NCBI GenBank assembly: GCA_050733695.1
Contig: JBOHTO010000009.1
Coordinates: forward strand, 1 to 46,800
From: JBOHTO01 sp050733695
GTDB taxonomy: Bacteria > Gemmatimonadota > Gemmatimonadetes > Gemmatimonadales > Gemmatimonadaceae
DNA: 46,800 nt
Reading direction: 5' to 3'
Position numbers and translations under genes: made by a program. This document shows, piece after piece, positions 16,405 to 24,332 of this stretch (position 1 is the first letter of the stretch; each line of letters begins with the position of its first letter). The notes under the pieces were generated by a model. That model did not search any database and was not told the origin of the DNA. It saw nothing but the letters and a program-made list of their open reading frames with translations.

Positions 16405-17612
16405 TACCGGAGTGCCTGCTCCAGATCCGCGATGAGGTCGCCGGCGTCCTCGATGCCGATGCTCAGGCGGAGAAATCCGTCGGGGATGCCCAGCTTCGCC
16501 CGCTCCTCGGATGTCATGTGTGCGTGCGAGGTGTAGCGCGGCTCGGAGACGAGTGAATCCACGCCACCCAGACTCGGCGCGTGCGTGAACAGCTTGAGCC
16601 GGCGAATGCACCGATCGGCCGCCTTGCCGCCGCCGGCCAGCTCGATCGCCATCATGCCGCCGAACCCGTCCAGCATCGCCCGCGCGACCTCGTGATCCTG
16701 GTGCGTCGTGAGCCCCGGATAATGGACGACGCGTATTTCCTTGCGGTCGGCGCACCACTGCGCGATCCGCATCGCGTTCTCGTTCTGCCGCCGCACGCGC
16801 ACCTCGAGCGTCTTGAGCCCGCGCTCCAGCAGCCAGCAGGCGAAGGGGTCGGGTGCCTGTCCCCAGACCATCATCTTCTGGCGCACTTCCTCGACATACG
16901 ACGCCGTTCCCAGCACCGCTCCACCGAGCGCATCGTGATGGCCGTTCAGATACTTCGTGGCCGAGTGAATTATCACGTCGGCGCCATGCTCGATCGGACG
17001 GAGATTGATCGGGCTCGCGAACGTCGAGTCGATGACAAGCGCGAGTCCGGTCTCCTTGGTCAGATAGCTGATCGGCCGCAGGTCCAGCACGCGACAGGTC
17101 GGATTCACGGGTGACTCGACGAAGATCGCGCGCGTTTCCTTGCGGATGCGCTTCCGCCAGCCGCGAGTCTCGAGCGGATTCACCAGCGTGATGTTGATAC
17201 CGAGCGCGCCGAGCTCCTGCGTGAGCAACCGGTGCGTCCCGCCGTAGAGCCAGTGGCTGGCGAGCAGGTGGTCGCCCGGACGCAGGAGCGCCAGCAGCGC
17301 GCACGCGGTGGCCCCCATGCCGCTCGCCAGGACCAGCGCGGATTCTGTCCCCTCGAGTGCCGCGAGTCGGCGCTGCACCAGTTCGGCGTTCGGCGAGTTG
17401 CCGTAGCGCGGATAGCGAAGCCCCTCCGCCGTGCCCGCCTCCTGAACGAAGTTGACCGACTGATACAGGGGCGACACGACCGGGTCGTCGGTGGCAGCGT
17501 GCTCCGCGCCGCCGTGAAGGGCGAGCGTGGACAGCTCCCACGCTCGCGCCTTGCGTGGCGAGCCGGAGGGCGACGCGGGAGAAGGGGGAGGGGGAGGGGG
17601 AGGGGGAGTCAT
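16404..17612 (-). CDS. trans-sulfuration family PLP enzyme (cystathionine gamma-lyase/synthase or methionine gamma-lyase type)
   Basis: A 402-residue Cys/Met-metabolism PLP enzyme. The PLP lysine is in HSATKYLNGHHD. Other family motifs are YPRYGNSPN, LASGMGATACALLAL, ESPVNPTCRVLDL (Schiff-base environment), VIDSTFASP and SLGGVDSLVSEP. A fold-type I cytosolic tetramer is expected. Cystathionine gamma-synthase, gamma-lyase and methionine gamma-lyase cannot be told apart by eye. The first 20 residues are unusual: MTPPPPPPPP followed by a Ser/Pro stretch, encoded by a G/A tract on the opposite strand. This may slow translation at the start, and a later start is possible although no good internal ATG is seen before the conserved core. 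Confidence 0.9.
   Translation of the reverse strand: MTPPPPPPPPSPASPSGSPRKARAWELSTLALHGGAEHAATDDPVVSPLYQSVNFVQEAGTAEGLRYPRYGNSPNAELVQRRLAALEGTESALVLASGMGATACALLALLRPGDHLLASHWLYGGTHRLLTQELGALGINITLVNPLETRGWRKRIRKETRAIFVESPVNPTCRVLDLRPISYLTKETGLALVIDSTFASPINLRPIEHGADVIIHSATKYLNGHHDALGGAVLGTASYVEEVRQKMMVWGQAPDPFACWLLERGLKTLEVRVRRQNENAMRIAQWCADRKEIRVVHYPGLTTHQDHEVARAMLDGFGGMMAIELAGGGKAADRCIRRLKLFTHAPSLGGVDSLVSEPRYTSHAHMTSEERAKLGIPDGFLRLSIGIEDAGDLIADLEQALR
17582..17608 (+). repeat. GGGGGA hexanucleotide run (G-quadruplex motif) encoding poly-Pro
   Basis: Four G5 runs separated by single A bases on the plus strand, which is the template strand of the PLP-enzyme gene. It satisfies the G-quadruplex pattern and encodes the Pro8 run at residues 3-10. 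Such tracts are prone to slippage. Confidence 0.75.
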
Positions 17613-17636
17613 TTCCTGGTCATTCGTGATGCGTAC

Positions 17637-17957
17637 TCATGCGAGGAATCGGCGTCTGCCGCCGGAGTCGAGGTCGGGCTTCACGACGCGTATGATCTCC
17701 GACGGTGCGGCGCCGACGACATCGCGCAGAACAACATCCCCTCGCGGGAGACTGTCGTCTATGCTGACCTCTGCCAACTCGCTCCTCCGCGGCCCGTGCA
17801 CCCACGCCAGTTCGCCCTGGATCAGAAGTCGCAGTGCGGCCTCGCCCGAGTTCAGGCGGACCATGGGGCCACGCTCGGCATCTCGTGCGCTCGTGGCGAT
17901 CAGCCGCGCGACCCGGAGTGGAGGACTGAAGCCGCGCGCAGCCTCCTTCGCGTTCAC
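17637..17957 (-). CDS. 106-residue hypothetical protein downstream of STAS gene
   Basis: Begins at a GTG that forms a GTGA overlap with the stop of the STAS gene, so it is probably translated with it. The body is a beta-rich pattern (VRLNSGEAALRLLIQGEL, WVHGPRRSELAEVSI, DDSLPRGDVVLRDV, SEIIRVVKPD) that suggests a small barrel, perhaps a double-psi barrel as in AAA-ATPase N-domains or molybdopterin-binding domains. That fold idea is only inference. It has no signal peptide or helix span. The tail is basic (GGRRRF). Family not recognised. Its position next to a STAS and a GHKL gene suggests a regulatory role. Confidence 0.72.
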   Translation of the reverse strand: MNAKEAARGFSPPLRVARLIATSARDAERGPMVRLNSGEAALRLLIQGELAWVHGPRRSELAEVSIDDSLPRGDVVLRDVVGAAPSEIIRVVKPDLDSGGRRRFLA

Positions 17958-18502
17958 TCCCGCGTGCCCACGGTCACGTAGCCGTCCTGCAGACGCATGA
18001 CCAACCGCCTGCGGCACAGGTCCGCGAGCGCACTGGCGGCCTCAGCCGGCTCCAGCGCCGCCGCACTCGCGGCCTGGGCCGCACTCGCATGACCGAGGCG
18101 ATACATGGTCTCCCACAGCCGACGCTCGCCTTCCGCGAGCGGACCCGCCACGACCGCCGCACCGTCATCCAACTGAACGACGAGCGCCAGGTCGTGCCTC
18201 TCGAGCACGGCCTCGATCGCATCGAGATGCGATTCGCTCACACCGCGCAGCAGGAAGTAGATGCTGCTGCCGGACGCGCGATGCTGCAGCAGCAGCTTCG
18301 CCACCACCTCGTCGGCGCACGAGAAATCGAGCAGTCCCACGTGCGTGAAATCGATGATGGTCACGGCTTCGCCGAGCGAGTCGGCGAGCTGGTGTTCGAT
18401 CTGGGTGCGCACGGCCGCGCCGGTCGGGCGTGTGACGAGATCGGTGTATACCTCGCACACGCTGTGACGCAGCACCGAGCCGAGATCGATATGGTTTATC
18501 AC
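17954..18502 (-). CDS. STAS-domain protein with C-terminal winged-helix-like region
   Basis: A 182-residue protein. Residues about 25-110 form a STAS (anti-sigma-antagonist) domain with the typical strand-loop-helix IIDFTHVGLLDFSCADEV, where Ser/Cys residues sit near the usual phosphorylated Ser. Residues about 125-182 look like a small winged helix (RLGHASAAQAASAAALEPAE... VMRLQDGYVTV). The GTG at 18502 overlaps the stop of the GHKL-ATPase gene as GTGA. I infer a partner-switch pair in which the ATPase binds or phosphorylates the STAS domain. No sigma factor is in view, so the output is unknown. Confidence 0.82.
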   Translation of the reverse strand: MINHIDLGSVLRHSVCEVYTDLVTRPTGAAVRTQIEHQLADSLGEAVTIIDFTHVGLLDFSCADEVVAKLLLQHRASGSSIYFLLRGVSESHLDAIEAVLERHDLALVVQLDDGAAVVAGPLAEGERRLWETMYRLGHASAAQAASAAALEPAEAASALADLCRRRLVMRLQDGYVTVGTRE

Positions 18503-19386
18503 TTCGTCACCGCCCGCTCGGGAATGGTTATCTGCATCTGTGCCCCGGGAAAGAACGGAAGCTTCTCCGCCAGGGGCACGTCGTCGTCCCAGCTCGGAAG
18601 AATCGCGATGCGCGCCGTGCCGCTCCTCACAGCGAGCTTGCCGTCCCACCGGCCCACATACCGCCTGACGCCGGCGAGCCCCTGGCCTCTCCCCGGATCG
18701 CGGAAGCGACTCACCCCGCGGATAACGGCTTCCTCCAGCGCCATCGCATCGTCCCAGCGATCGCTCGCCGGCCGTCCCTGCGCGCTCTCCAGCGAACGGC
18801 GGAAGCCCATGCCTGCATCGCACACGGCGATCACCACAACGCGGCGGCCGAGCCGCTTCTGCCAGAGGTAGGTCTGGACAGCCACCCAGCCGCCTCGCCC
18901 GGCGTGCTCCACGATGTTCTGGCAGGCCTCCGAGAGAGTCATGGCGAAGCCCATCGTCGCGCGCGCGTCGAGGTGAAGCTCACCCGTGAGGATGGCCTGC
19001 GCCCGCTGCTGTATGCGCCCGACGATGTCGTGCACGTCCTCACTCCCGGCGACCGCCGTGATCTCGAGCAGCACATCGCTCTCGCCGTGCGGCCGCGAGC
19101 GGGGAACCGAGCCGTGCATGTCGAACAACGCTTCGGCGTGGCCGAAGAAGCCTGCCCGCGCCCAGTAGGATGCCGTCTTCTCGGCCTCCGGCGCAGCGAA
19201 GGCGGGACGCTCGGCGCGCGACTGTGCGAGCGTGAGCAGCGCCGTGAGGCCATAGGGCGAAGCCCACCTTGTGTGGCGGGCGTCGACGAGGATCTTCTCA
19301 TCCAGCGGGAGTGGCGCGAGCTGCTCGAGCATCTGCTCGAAAGTGCTGTCATCGAGGGAAGGTGGAACGGGGATGACCGTGGTCAC
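18499..19386 (-). CDS. GHKL ATPase (anti-sigma/histidine-kinase-like) with N-terminal STAS-like region
   Basis: A 295-residue protein. The N-terminal third resembles a STAS fold (EKILVDARHTRWASPYGLTALLTLAQ). The C-terminal part is a HATPase_c domain: N box MTLSEACQNIVEHAG, G1 box AVCDAGMGF and G2 box RDPGRGQGLAGV. There are no transmembrane helices and no phosphoacceptor His domain, so it fits an RsbW-like switch kinase better than a sensor kinase. Start and stop overlap the neighbouring PfkB-kinase and STAS genes by four bases each. Target inferred to be the adjacent STAS protein. Confidence 0.86.
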   Translation of the reverse strand: MTTVIPVPPSLDDSTFEQMLEQLAPLPLDEKILVDARHTRWASPYGLTALLTLAQSRAERPAFAAPEAEKTASYWARAGFFGHAEALFDMHGSVPRSRPHGESDVLLEITAVAGSEDVHDIVGRIQQRAQAILTGELHLDARATMGFAMTLSEACQNIVEHAGRGGWVAVQTYLWQKRLGRRVVVIAVCDAGMGFRRSLESAQGRPASDRWDDAMALEEAVIRGVSRFRDPGRGQGLAGVRRYVGRWDGKLAVRSGTARIAILPSWDDDVPLAEKLPFFPGAQMQITIPERAVTK

Positions 19387-20399
19387 TTTACGGCGAGCTC
19401 TCCGCGCAGATGGTGAGCGAGCCCCGTCGCGCCACGGTGCTCGAAGTTGCGGGCCGCTGCCCGATGGGCCGCCGCGATCGCGCTGCCCAAGTTATCACCC
19501 GCGACGAGTCTTGAGAAATAGGTCGCTCCCCACACGTCGCCACACCCCGTGGGATCGCCCCCGGCATCGTCCCCGGGAACATGTCTGCCGCTTCGTGCCG
19601 GTTCCGCGGCAACGAGCGCCGTCCTGATGGGGCCGCTTCCGCCGGGTCGTCCACTGGCGCCCTCGAGCGCGTGCGAACGCCGCAGGTCGTCGAGACGATC
19701 GAAGTCGGCCGCCGCAAAGTACACCGCACCGCGGCTCCCGAGCGTAACCACGAGGCAGCGCACACCGGCATCGAGCGCTGTGGCCGCGAGCGCCATCGGA
19801 TCGGGTGCCATCAGAGCCATCTCCCTTTCGTTCACCTGCAGGAGATCGAAGCACTCGCACCACTCGCGAACGGCGATCAGAGGGCGCGGTGTGCGAAGCC
19901 CATCGGGTCGCACGGCGAGGAGGAGAGAGTGGAGATCACAGTAGATCGGACCGCGAAAGTGCTGGCGTACGAGTCGCGCAGTGTCCAGGTCGAGCTCGAA
20001 GCCGCTGATGAGGTTGATGTACAGTGCATCCAGATCGCCCAGAAGCGGCTGAAGTCCCACCCAGCTCCATGCCGGCACGCCCCCCGTGAGCCGCTCTGTT
20101 CGCACCTCGTCGCTCTGGTAACGGAGCTCGACGCGATTGTTGCGGTAGGGAACCTCGACTAGAGCCGCGTCCGGCGCGAGTCGGCGCAGTGCGCTCAGAA
20201 AATCGCGCGCCCGCTGGGCGAGGTCGAAGCCGATCTTCATCACGGGCACCATTTCCCACCCGGCCGGGAGGGCCGCGTCGAACGCGGTGAGGGCGTACGT
20301 GATGCCGCCCCACTCCTCGATGGGGTGCGAGCCGCGCGATGCCCCGCGCCCGTGGATGACGTCCCAGACGAAGGATCCGATGATTCCGATTCGCTTCAC
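19383..20399 (-). CDS. PfkB-family carbohydrate kinase
   Basis: A 338-residue ribokinase-like kinase. The C-terminal PfkB signature DPTGCGDVWGATYFSRL holds the catalytic Asp and anion hole; the N-terminus MKRIGIIGSFVWDVI is the usual first strand. An insert around 225-275 (Gly/Arg/Pro-rich) is longer than in most members. The substrate (sugar, nucleoside or sugar phosphate) cannot be decided. The ATG follows the ROK-kinase gene with a four-base overlap. The two sugar kinases together with GT9 suggest nucleotide-sugar or envelope-sugar supply (inference). Confidence 0.88.
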   Translation of the reverse strand: MKRIGIIGSFVWDVIHGRGASRGSHPIEEWGGITYALTAFDAALPAGWEMVPVMKIGFDLAQRARDFLSALRRLAPDAALVEVPYRNNRVELRYQSDEVRTERLTGGVPAWSWVGLQPLLGDLDALYINLISGFELDLDTARLVRQHFRGPIYCDLHSLLLAVRPDGLRTPRPLIAVREWCECFDLLQVNEREMALMAPDPMALAATALDAGVRCLVVTLGSRGAVYFAAADFDRLDDLRRSHALEGASGRPGGSGPIRTALVAAEPARSGRHVPGDDAGGDPTGCGDVWGATYFSRLVAGDNLGSAIAAAHRAAARNFEHRGATGLAHHLRGELAVK

Positions 20400-21400
20400 A
20401 CCTTTCCCAGCGACTGTGCCTTGAATGCGGCCACTGCACCAACGATCCCGGCGGTCCCGGGCAGCTCGCCGGGCACGATCCGGCAGGCCTCCACGGCGGG
20501 ACGGAACGCCCGGCGCTTCACCTCCGTGAGCAGCGGCTCGAAGAGACGCTCGCCTGCCTGCGTCACGCCGCCCGCAATCACTACCGTGTCCGGATTGAAG
20601 ATGTTGAGAAGATTCGCGACTCCCGCGCCAAGGAAGCGCGCGGTGTCGCGCACTATCTCGTTCGCCAGCGCATCGCCATCCGTCGCCGCGTCATAGACCG
20701 TCTGTGACGTGATCGCTTCCAGGTTGCCATCGACCATCGCCACCAGTGTCGACGATTCCGGCTCACGCTCGAGCGCCTCACGCGCCCGGTCCGCGATCGC
20801 AGTGCCCGACGCGTATGCCTCGAGACATCCGTAGTTGCCGCACTTGCAATGTCGCCCCGTCATGTCGATCGTGGTGTGCCCTATCTCACCAGCAACATCC
20901 GAGCTGCCGTGGTAGAGCTCGCCCTCGAGTATCAGGCCGCCGCCGATCCCGGTTCCGATCGTGAGCCCCACGACGTTTCTGCCGCCGCGGGCAGCACCCT
21001 GCCACCATTCGCCGTAGGTTGCGCAGTTGGCATCGTTGTCGATTGCGGCGGGCAGATCAACGGCCGCGGAGATGCGGTCGCGCAGCGGGAAATCGCGCCA
21101 GCCCAGATTGGGCGCGACGATGACGAGCCCCTTCTCTCGATCGAGCGGCCCCGGTGCGCCGACACCGACGCCGAGAAAGTCCGTCCGCGCCGCGCCGGTC
21201 TCCGCGCGCGTGTCCGAGATGACCATCTCGATGCTGTGCAGAATGCGGTCGACGACCTCTTCCGCGCCCTGTTCTGCCCGCGTAGGCTGGCTTCTCACCG
21301 CGATCTGCCGGCTACCATCCTCCGTGAGTGCACCCGCGACGATGTTCGTTCCGCCGAGGTCGACACCGATGATGTAACGCTTGCGCTTTCTGGCGGCCAT
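20396..21400 (-). CDS. ROK-family sugar kinase (glucokinase-like)
   Basis: A 334-residue ROK kinase. N-terminal phosphate loop GVDLGGTNIVAGAL, the sugar-site Asn-Asp segment AIDNDANCATYGE, IGTGIGGGLI, the sugar-binding EIGHTTID, and the zinc motif HCKCGNYGCLEAYASG. With no N-terminal DNA-binding domain it is an enzyme rather than a repressor. Glucokinase is the commonest function of this subgroup (ATP plus glucose to glucose 6-phosphate), but N-acetyl sugars are possible. It sits just after the GT9 gene and overlaps the PfkB-kinase gene. Confidence 0.92.
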   Translation of the reverse strand: MAARKRKRYIIGVDLGGTNIVAGALTEDGSRQIAVRSQPTRAEQGAEEVVDRILHSIEMVISDTRAETGAARTDFLGVGVGAPGPLDREKGLVIVAPNLGWRDFPLRDRISAAVDLPAAIDNDANCATYGEWWQGAARGGRNVVGLTIGTGIGGGLILEGELYHGSSDVAGEIGHTTIDMTGRHCKCGNYGCLEAYASGTAIADRAREALEREPESSTLVAMVDGNLEAITSQTVYDAATDGDALANEIVRDTARFLGAGVANLLNIFNPDTVVIAGGVTQAGERLFEPLLTEVKRRAFRPAVEACRIVPGELPGTAGIVGAVAAFKAQSLGKV

Positions 21401-21403
21401 CGA

Positions 21404-22453
21404 TCAATACCTCCGCGCGAGTGGAGTCGCCGAACGGTGTGCGAGGGCGCGGGCCGTGACCTCGGCGGCGGTGAAGAGCCGCACGCACTCCCGGCTGGCG
21501 CTGTCGAGGATGTAGCCCCTGCCGTGTCGCGGGCAAGTGTTCCTGACACATGGGACGCACGGCAGCTCCGGGTGGCGGAGTAGCAGGTGTCCCTCGCCGA
21601 GGGGTCCGGTAACAGCGGGATCACCGGCGCCCCACAGGGAAACCGTGGGCGTGCCTACCGCGGCGGCCAGGTGCAGAGGGCCGCTGTCGTTCGTCACGAG
21701 CAGCGCGCACTCCGAGAGCGCGGCGGCTAGCAGTGGAAGATCCGTGCGTCCTCCCATGTCGACTGCCACGGAACCCGCCACCGCCGCGGTGAGGTTCCGC
21801 TCATGCGGACCGCCGAAGACAATGACCCGTTCACCTCGCGCGACCAGCGCGTGCGCGACATCTGCAAAGCGTTCCGCATCCCACCGGCGCGAAGCAGCGT
21901 TGCTCCCAGGGAACAACCCGATGGTTGCGCGCGCGGTGTCGCCCGCCAGCGCTAGCCAGCGCTCGCGCAGCGCGGCCGGAATCGCGACTCCCGGGACGGG
22001 CGGGCTACCGGCTGGAGAGCGATCGCCGGTGACGAGCGTGAGAAAACGGGCCGCGCGATGCACGCCGGCGTACATCCGTCTATCCAGGATGTCCGTGAGC
22101 AACGGGGCGCGCGAGTGCGCGTCGATGCCACGCCGCTCCCGGACGCGACCCGCGCGAAACAGAAGCGCGGACGAAAACGAAGGCGGCAGAATGATCCCGC
22201 GATCGTATCGCCGCGCCCGCAACGCGCGCACGCCACGCAGAAACCCGCGCGCGCCGCGGTCCAACGGAATTGCCGTTCTGCCGGGAAGCGCGAGCGCGAG
22301 GAGCGGCTCCAGCCAGCGCGCAATGAGAATATCGGCTGCGGGCGCCGCTGCCAGCGCGGGAAGGGACATGACCAGGTCGCCGAGGTGGTTTGGGGCGCGG
22401 ATCACTGTCCGCCGCGAGCCGCCGGAACGAGTGCCCTCGCGGGCACGGCTCAT
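21404..22453 (-). CDS. glycosyltransferase family 9 (heptosyltransferase-like)
   Basis: A 349-residue GT-B enzyme of family 9 (WaaC/WaaF type), which adds heptose to the lipopolysaccharide core on the cytoplasmic face of the inner membrane. Visible signatures: RAPNHLGDLVMSLPAL at the N-terminus, FPGSNAASRRWDAERFADV for the donor site, and TNDSGPLHLAAAVGTPTVSLWG for the conserved C-terminal motif. A Cys cluster (CVPCVRNTC) near the C-terminus is common in WaaF-like proteins. The ATG overlaps the lepA stop. Exact acceptor and donor are not provable here. Confidence 0.9.
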   Translation of the reverse strand: MSRAREGTRSGGSRRTVIRAPNHLGDLVMSLPALAAAPAADILIARWLEPLLALALPGRTAIPLDRGARGFLRGVRALRARRYDRGIILPPSFSSALLFRAGRVRERRGIDAHSRAPLLTDILDRRMYAGVHRAARFLTLVTGDRSPAGSPPVPGVAIPAALRERWLALAGDTARATIGLFPGSNAASRRWDAERFADVAHALVARGERVIVFGGPHERNLTAAVAGSVAVDMGGRTDLPLLAAALSECALLVTNDSGPLHLAAAVGTPTVSLWGAGDPAVTGPLGEGHLLLRHPELPCVPCVRNTCPRHGRGYILDSASRECVRLFTAAEVTARALAHRSATPLARRY

Positions 22454-24249
22454 TCATCCACCTGGAGCACGGCGAGAAACGCCTCCTGCGGAATTTCCAC
22501 GGCGCCCACCTGCTTCATCCTCTTCTTGCCCTCCTTCTGCTTCTCCAGGAGCTTGCGCTTGCGCGTGATGTCCCCGCCATAGCACTTGGCGAGCACGTTC
22601 TTGCGCAACGCCTTGACCGTGGATCGCGCGATGATCTTCGTTCCGATCGCCGCCTGGATGATCACTTCGAACAACTGTCGCGGGATCAGCTCCTTGAGCT
22701 TGTCGGCGATCCGGCGGCCCCACTCGAACGCCTTGTCGCGATGAATGATCACGGAGAAGGCATCCACCGCGTCGCCGTTGATGAGCATGTCCAGCTTCAC
22801 CAGGTCGCTCCGGCGATAGTCCAGCATCTCGTAGTCGAGGCTCGCGTAGCCGCGGCTGATCGTCTTCAAACGATCGTAGAAGTCCAGAATGATCTCGCCA
22901 AGAGGAAACTCGAAGTCGAACTCGACGCGCGACGTGTCGATGTAGCTCATGTTCCGGTACACACCGCGGCGCTCGTTGCCAAGCGTCATGATCGGGCCGA
23001 TGTACTCGGCGGGCGCCACGATGCGGGCCTTCACGAACGGCTCCTCTACGTGGTCCACGACGGAGCCGTGCGGCATCTTCGACGGATTCTCGAGCAGTTC
23101 CTTCGTGCCGTCAACACGGTAGACGTGGTATTCGACGTTGGGCACCGTCGTGACGAGATCGAGCCCGAACTCGCGTTGCAGCCGTTCCTGCACGATCTCC
23201 ATGTGCAGCAGCCCCAGAAAGCCGGCACGGAAGCCAAAGCCGAGCGCCGTTGATGTCTCGGGTTCGTAGTGCAGCGATGCGTCGTTGAGCTGAAGCTTCT
23301 CCAGGGCATCGCGGAGATTCTCGTAGTTCGCCGTGTCCGTCGGATAGATACCGGCGAACACCATTGAGTGGACGTCCTGGTAGCCCGGCAACGGCTCGGC
23401 GGCCGGGCGGGATGCGTCGAATACCGTATCGCCGACCCGCGTCTCCTTCACGTGCTTGACGCTCGCGACGACGTAACCCACCTCGCCCGGGCGCAACGCA
23501 TCGGATTTCACCTGGCGAATCTGGGGGTAGCCGACCTCCGTGACATCGTACTCATCCTCCCCGGCGCCGAAGCGGATCTTCATCCCCGGCTGAAGCGCCC
23601 CGTCCACGACGCGAACGGTGGGGATGGCACCGCGATACCGGTCGTAGTACGAATCGAAGATGAGCGCGCGCAGCGGTGCGTCGGGATCGCCCTCGGGCGG
23701 CGGGACTCGTCGCACGATCGACTCGAGCAGCTCGGAGATGCCCAGCCCTTCCTTGGCGCTAACCAGCAGGATGTCATCGGGGTCGGCGCCGATGAGATCG
23801 TGCACCTCCTGCTTCCGCCGGTCAGGTTCGGCGCCCGGGAGATCGATCTTGTTGAGGACCGGGATGATCTCGAGGCCGGCGTCCATGGCCAGAAAGAGAT
23901 TCGACAGCGTCTGCGCCTGGATACCCTGCGACGCGTCGACGACGAGAATCGCTCCCTCACAGGCGGCGAGCGAGCGCGACACTTCGTAGGTGAAGTCGAC
24001 GTGGCCCGGCGTATCGATCAGGTTGAGCTGGTACGTTCGGCTGTCCGCGGCGGCGTAGCTCATGCGCACGGCGTTGAGCTTGATCGTTATCCCGCGCTCG
24101 CGCTCGAGGTCGAGCTGGTCGAGCATCTGGGCCTTCAGATCACGCTTCTGAATCGTCCCGGTCGCCTCGATGAGCCTGTCGGCGAGCGTGGACTTGCCAT
24201 GGTCGATGTGGGCGACGATGCAGAAGTTGCGGATGTGATCGAGCTTCAA
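22450..24249 (-). CDS. lepA: elongation factor 4 (LepA) GTPase
   Basis: A 599-residue LepA, the expected length. G1 AHIDHGKSTLADRL, switch I ERERGITIKLN, G3 DTPGHVDF, G4 NKIDLPGAEPD, then domains II, III and V and the LepA-specific C-terminal domain ending with KQKEGKKRMKQVG. It is a ribosome-associated GTPase with a role in translation or ribosome assembly. It begins a run of overlapping minus-strand genes. A candidate promoter lies about 50-75 bases upstream. Confidence 0.97.
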   Translation of the reverse strand: MKLDHIRNFCIVAHIDHGKSTLADRLIEATGTIQKRDLKAQMLDQLDLERERGITIKLNAVRMSYAAADSRTYQLNLIDTPGHVDFTYEVSRSLAACEGAILVVDASQGIQAQTLSNLFLAMDAGLEIIPVLNKIDLPGAEPDRRKQEVHDLIGADPDDILLVSAKEGLGISELLESIVRRVPPPEGDPDAPLRALIFDSYYDRYRGAIPTVRVVDGALQPGMKIRFGAGEDEYDVTEVGYPQIRQVKSDALRPGEVGYVVASVKHVKETRVGDTVFDASRPAAEPLPGYQDVHSMVFAGIYPTDTANYENLRDALEKLQLNDASLHYEPETSTALGFGFRAGFLGLLHMEIVQERLQREFGLDLVTTVPNVEYHVYRVDGTKELLENPSKMPHGSVVDHVEEPFVKARIVAPAEYIGPIMTLGNERRGVYRNMSYIDTSRVEFDFEFPLGEIILDFYDRLKTISRGYASLDYEMLDYRRSDLVKLDMLINGDAVDAFSVIIHRDKAFEWGRRIADKLKELIPRQLFEVIIQAAIGTKIIARSTVKALRKNVLAKCYGGDITRKRKLLEKQKEGKKRMKQVGAVEIPQEAFLAVLQVDE

Positions 24250-24297
24250 GCGGAACTCGCGCTGCGAGGAAACCGGACGGCGGGGATGGAATCCTCA

Positions 24298-24325
24298 AAT
24301 ATAGCCGGGCGAGAATCCGGGTCGC
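24298..24325 (-). promoter_or_regulatory. candidate promoter upstream of lepA
   Basis: On the minus strand, GCGACC (24325-24320), a 16-base spacer and TATATT (24303-24298). The -10 box is good and the -35 weak. It is well placed for the lepA operon. Prediction by eye only. Confidence 0.35.
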
Positions 24326-24332
24326 CTGCGGA

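Noticed and set aside
15226..17541. Single long frame joining the AI-2E-type permease to an upstream extension
   Set aside because: The upstream half is an out-of-frame reading of the PLP-enzyme gene. The permease has its own ATG at 16404 overlapping the PLP gene stop.
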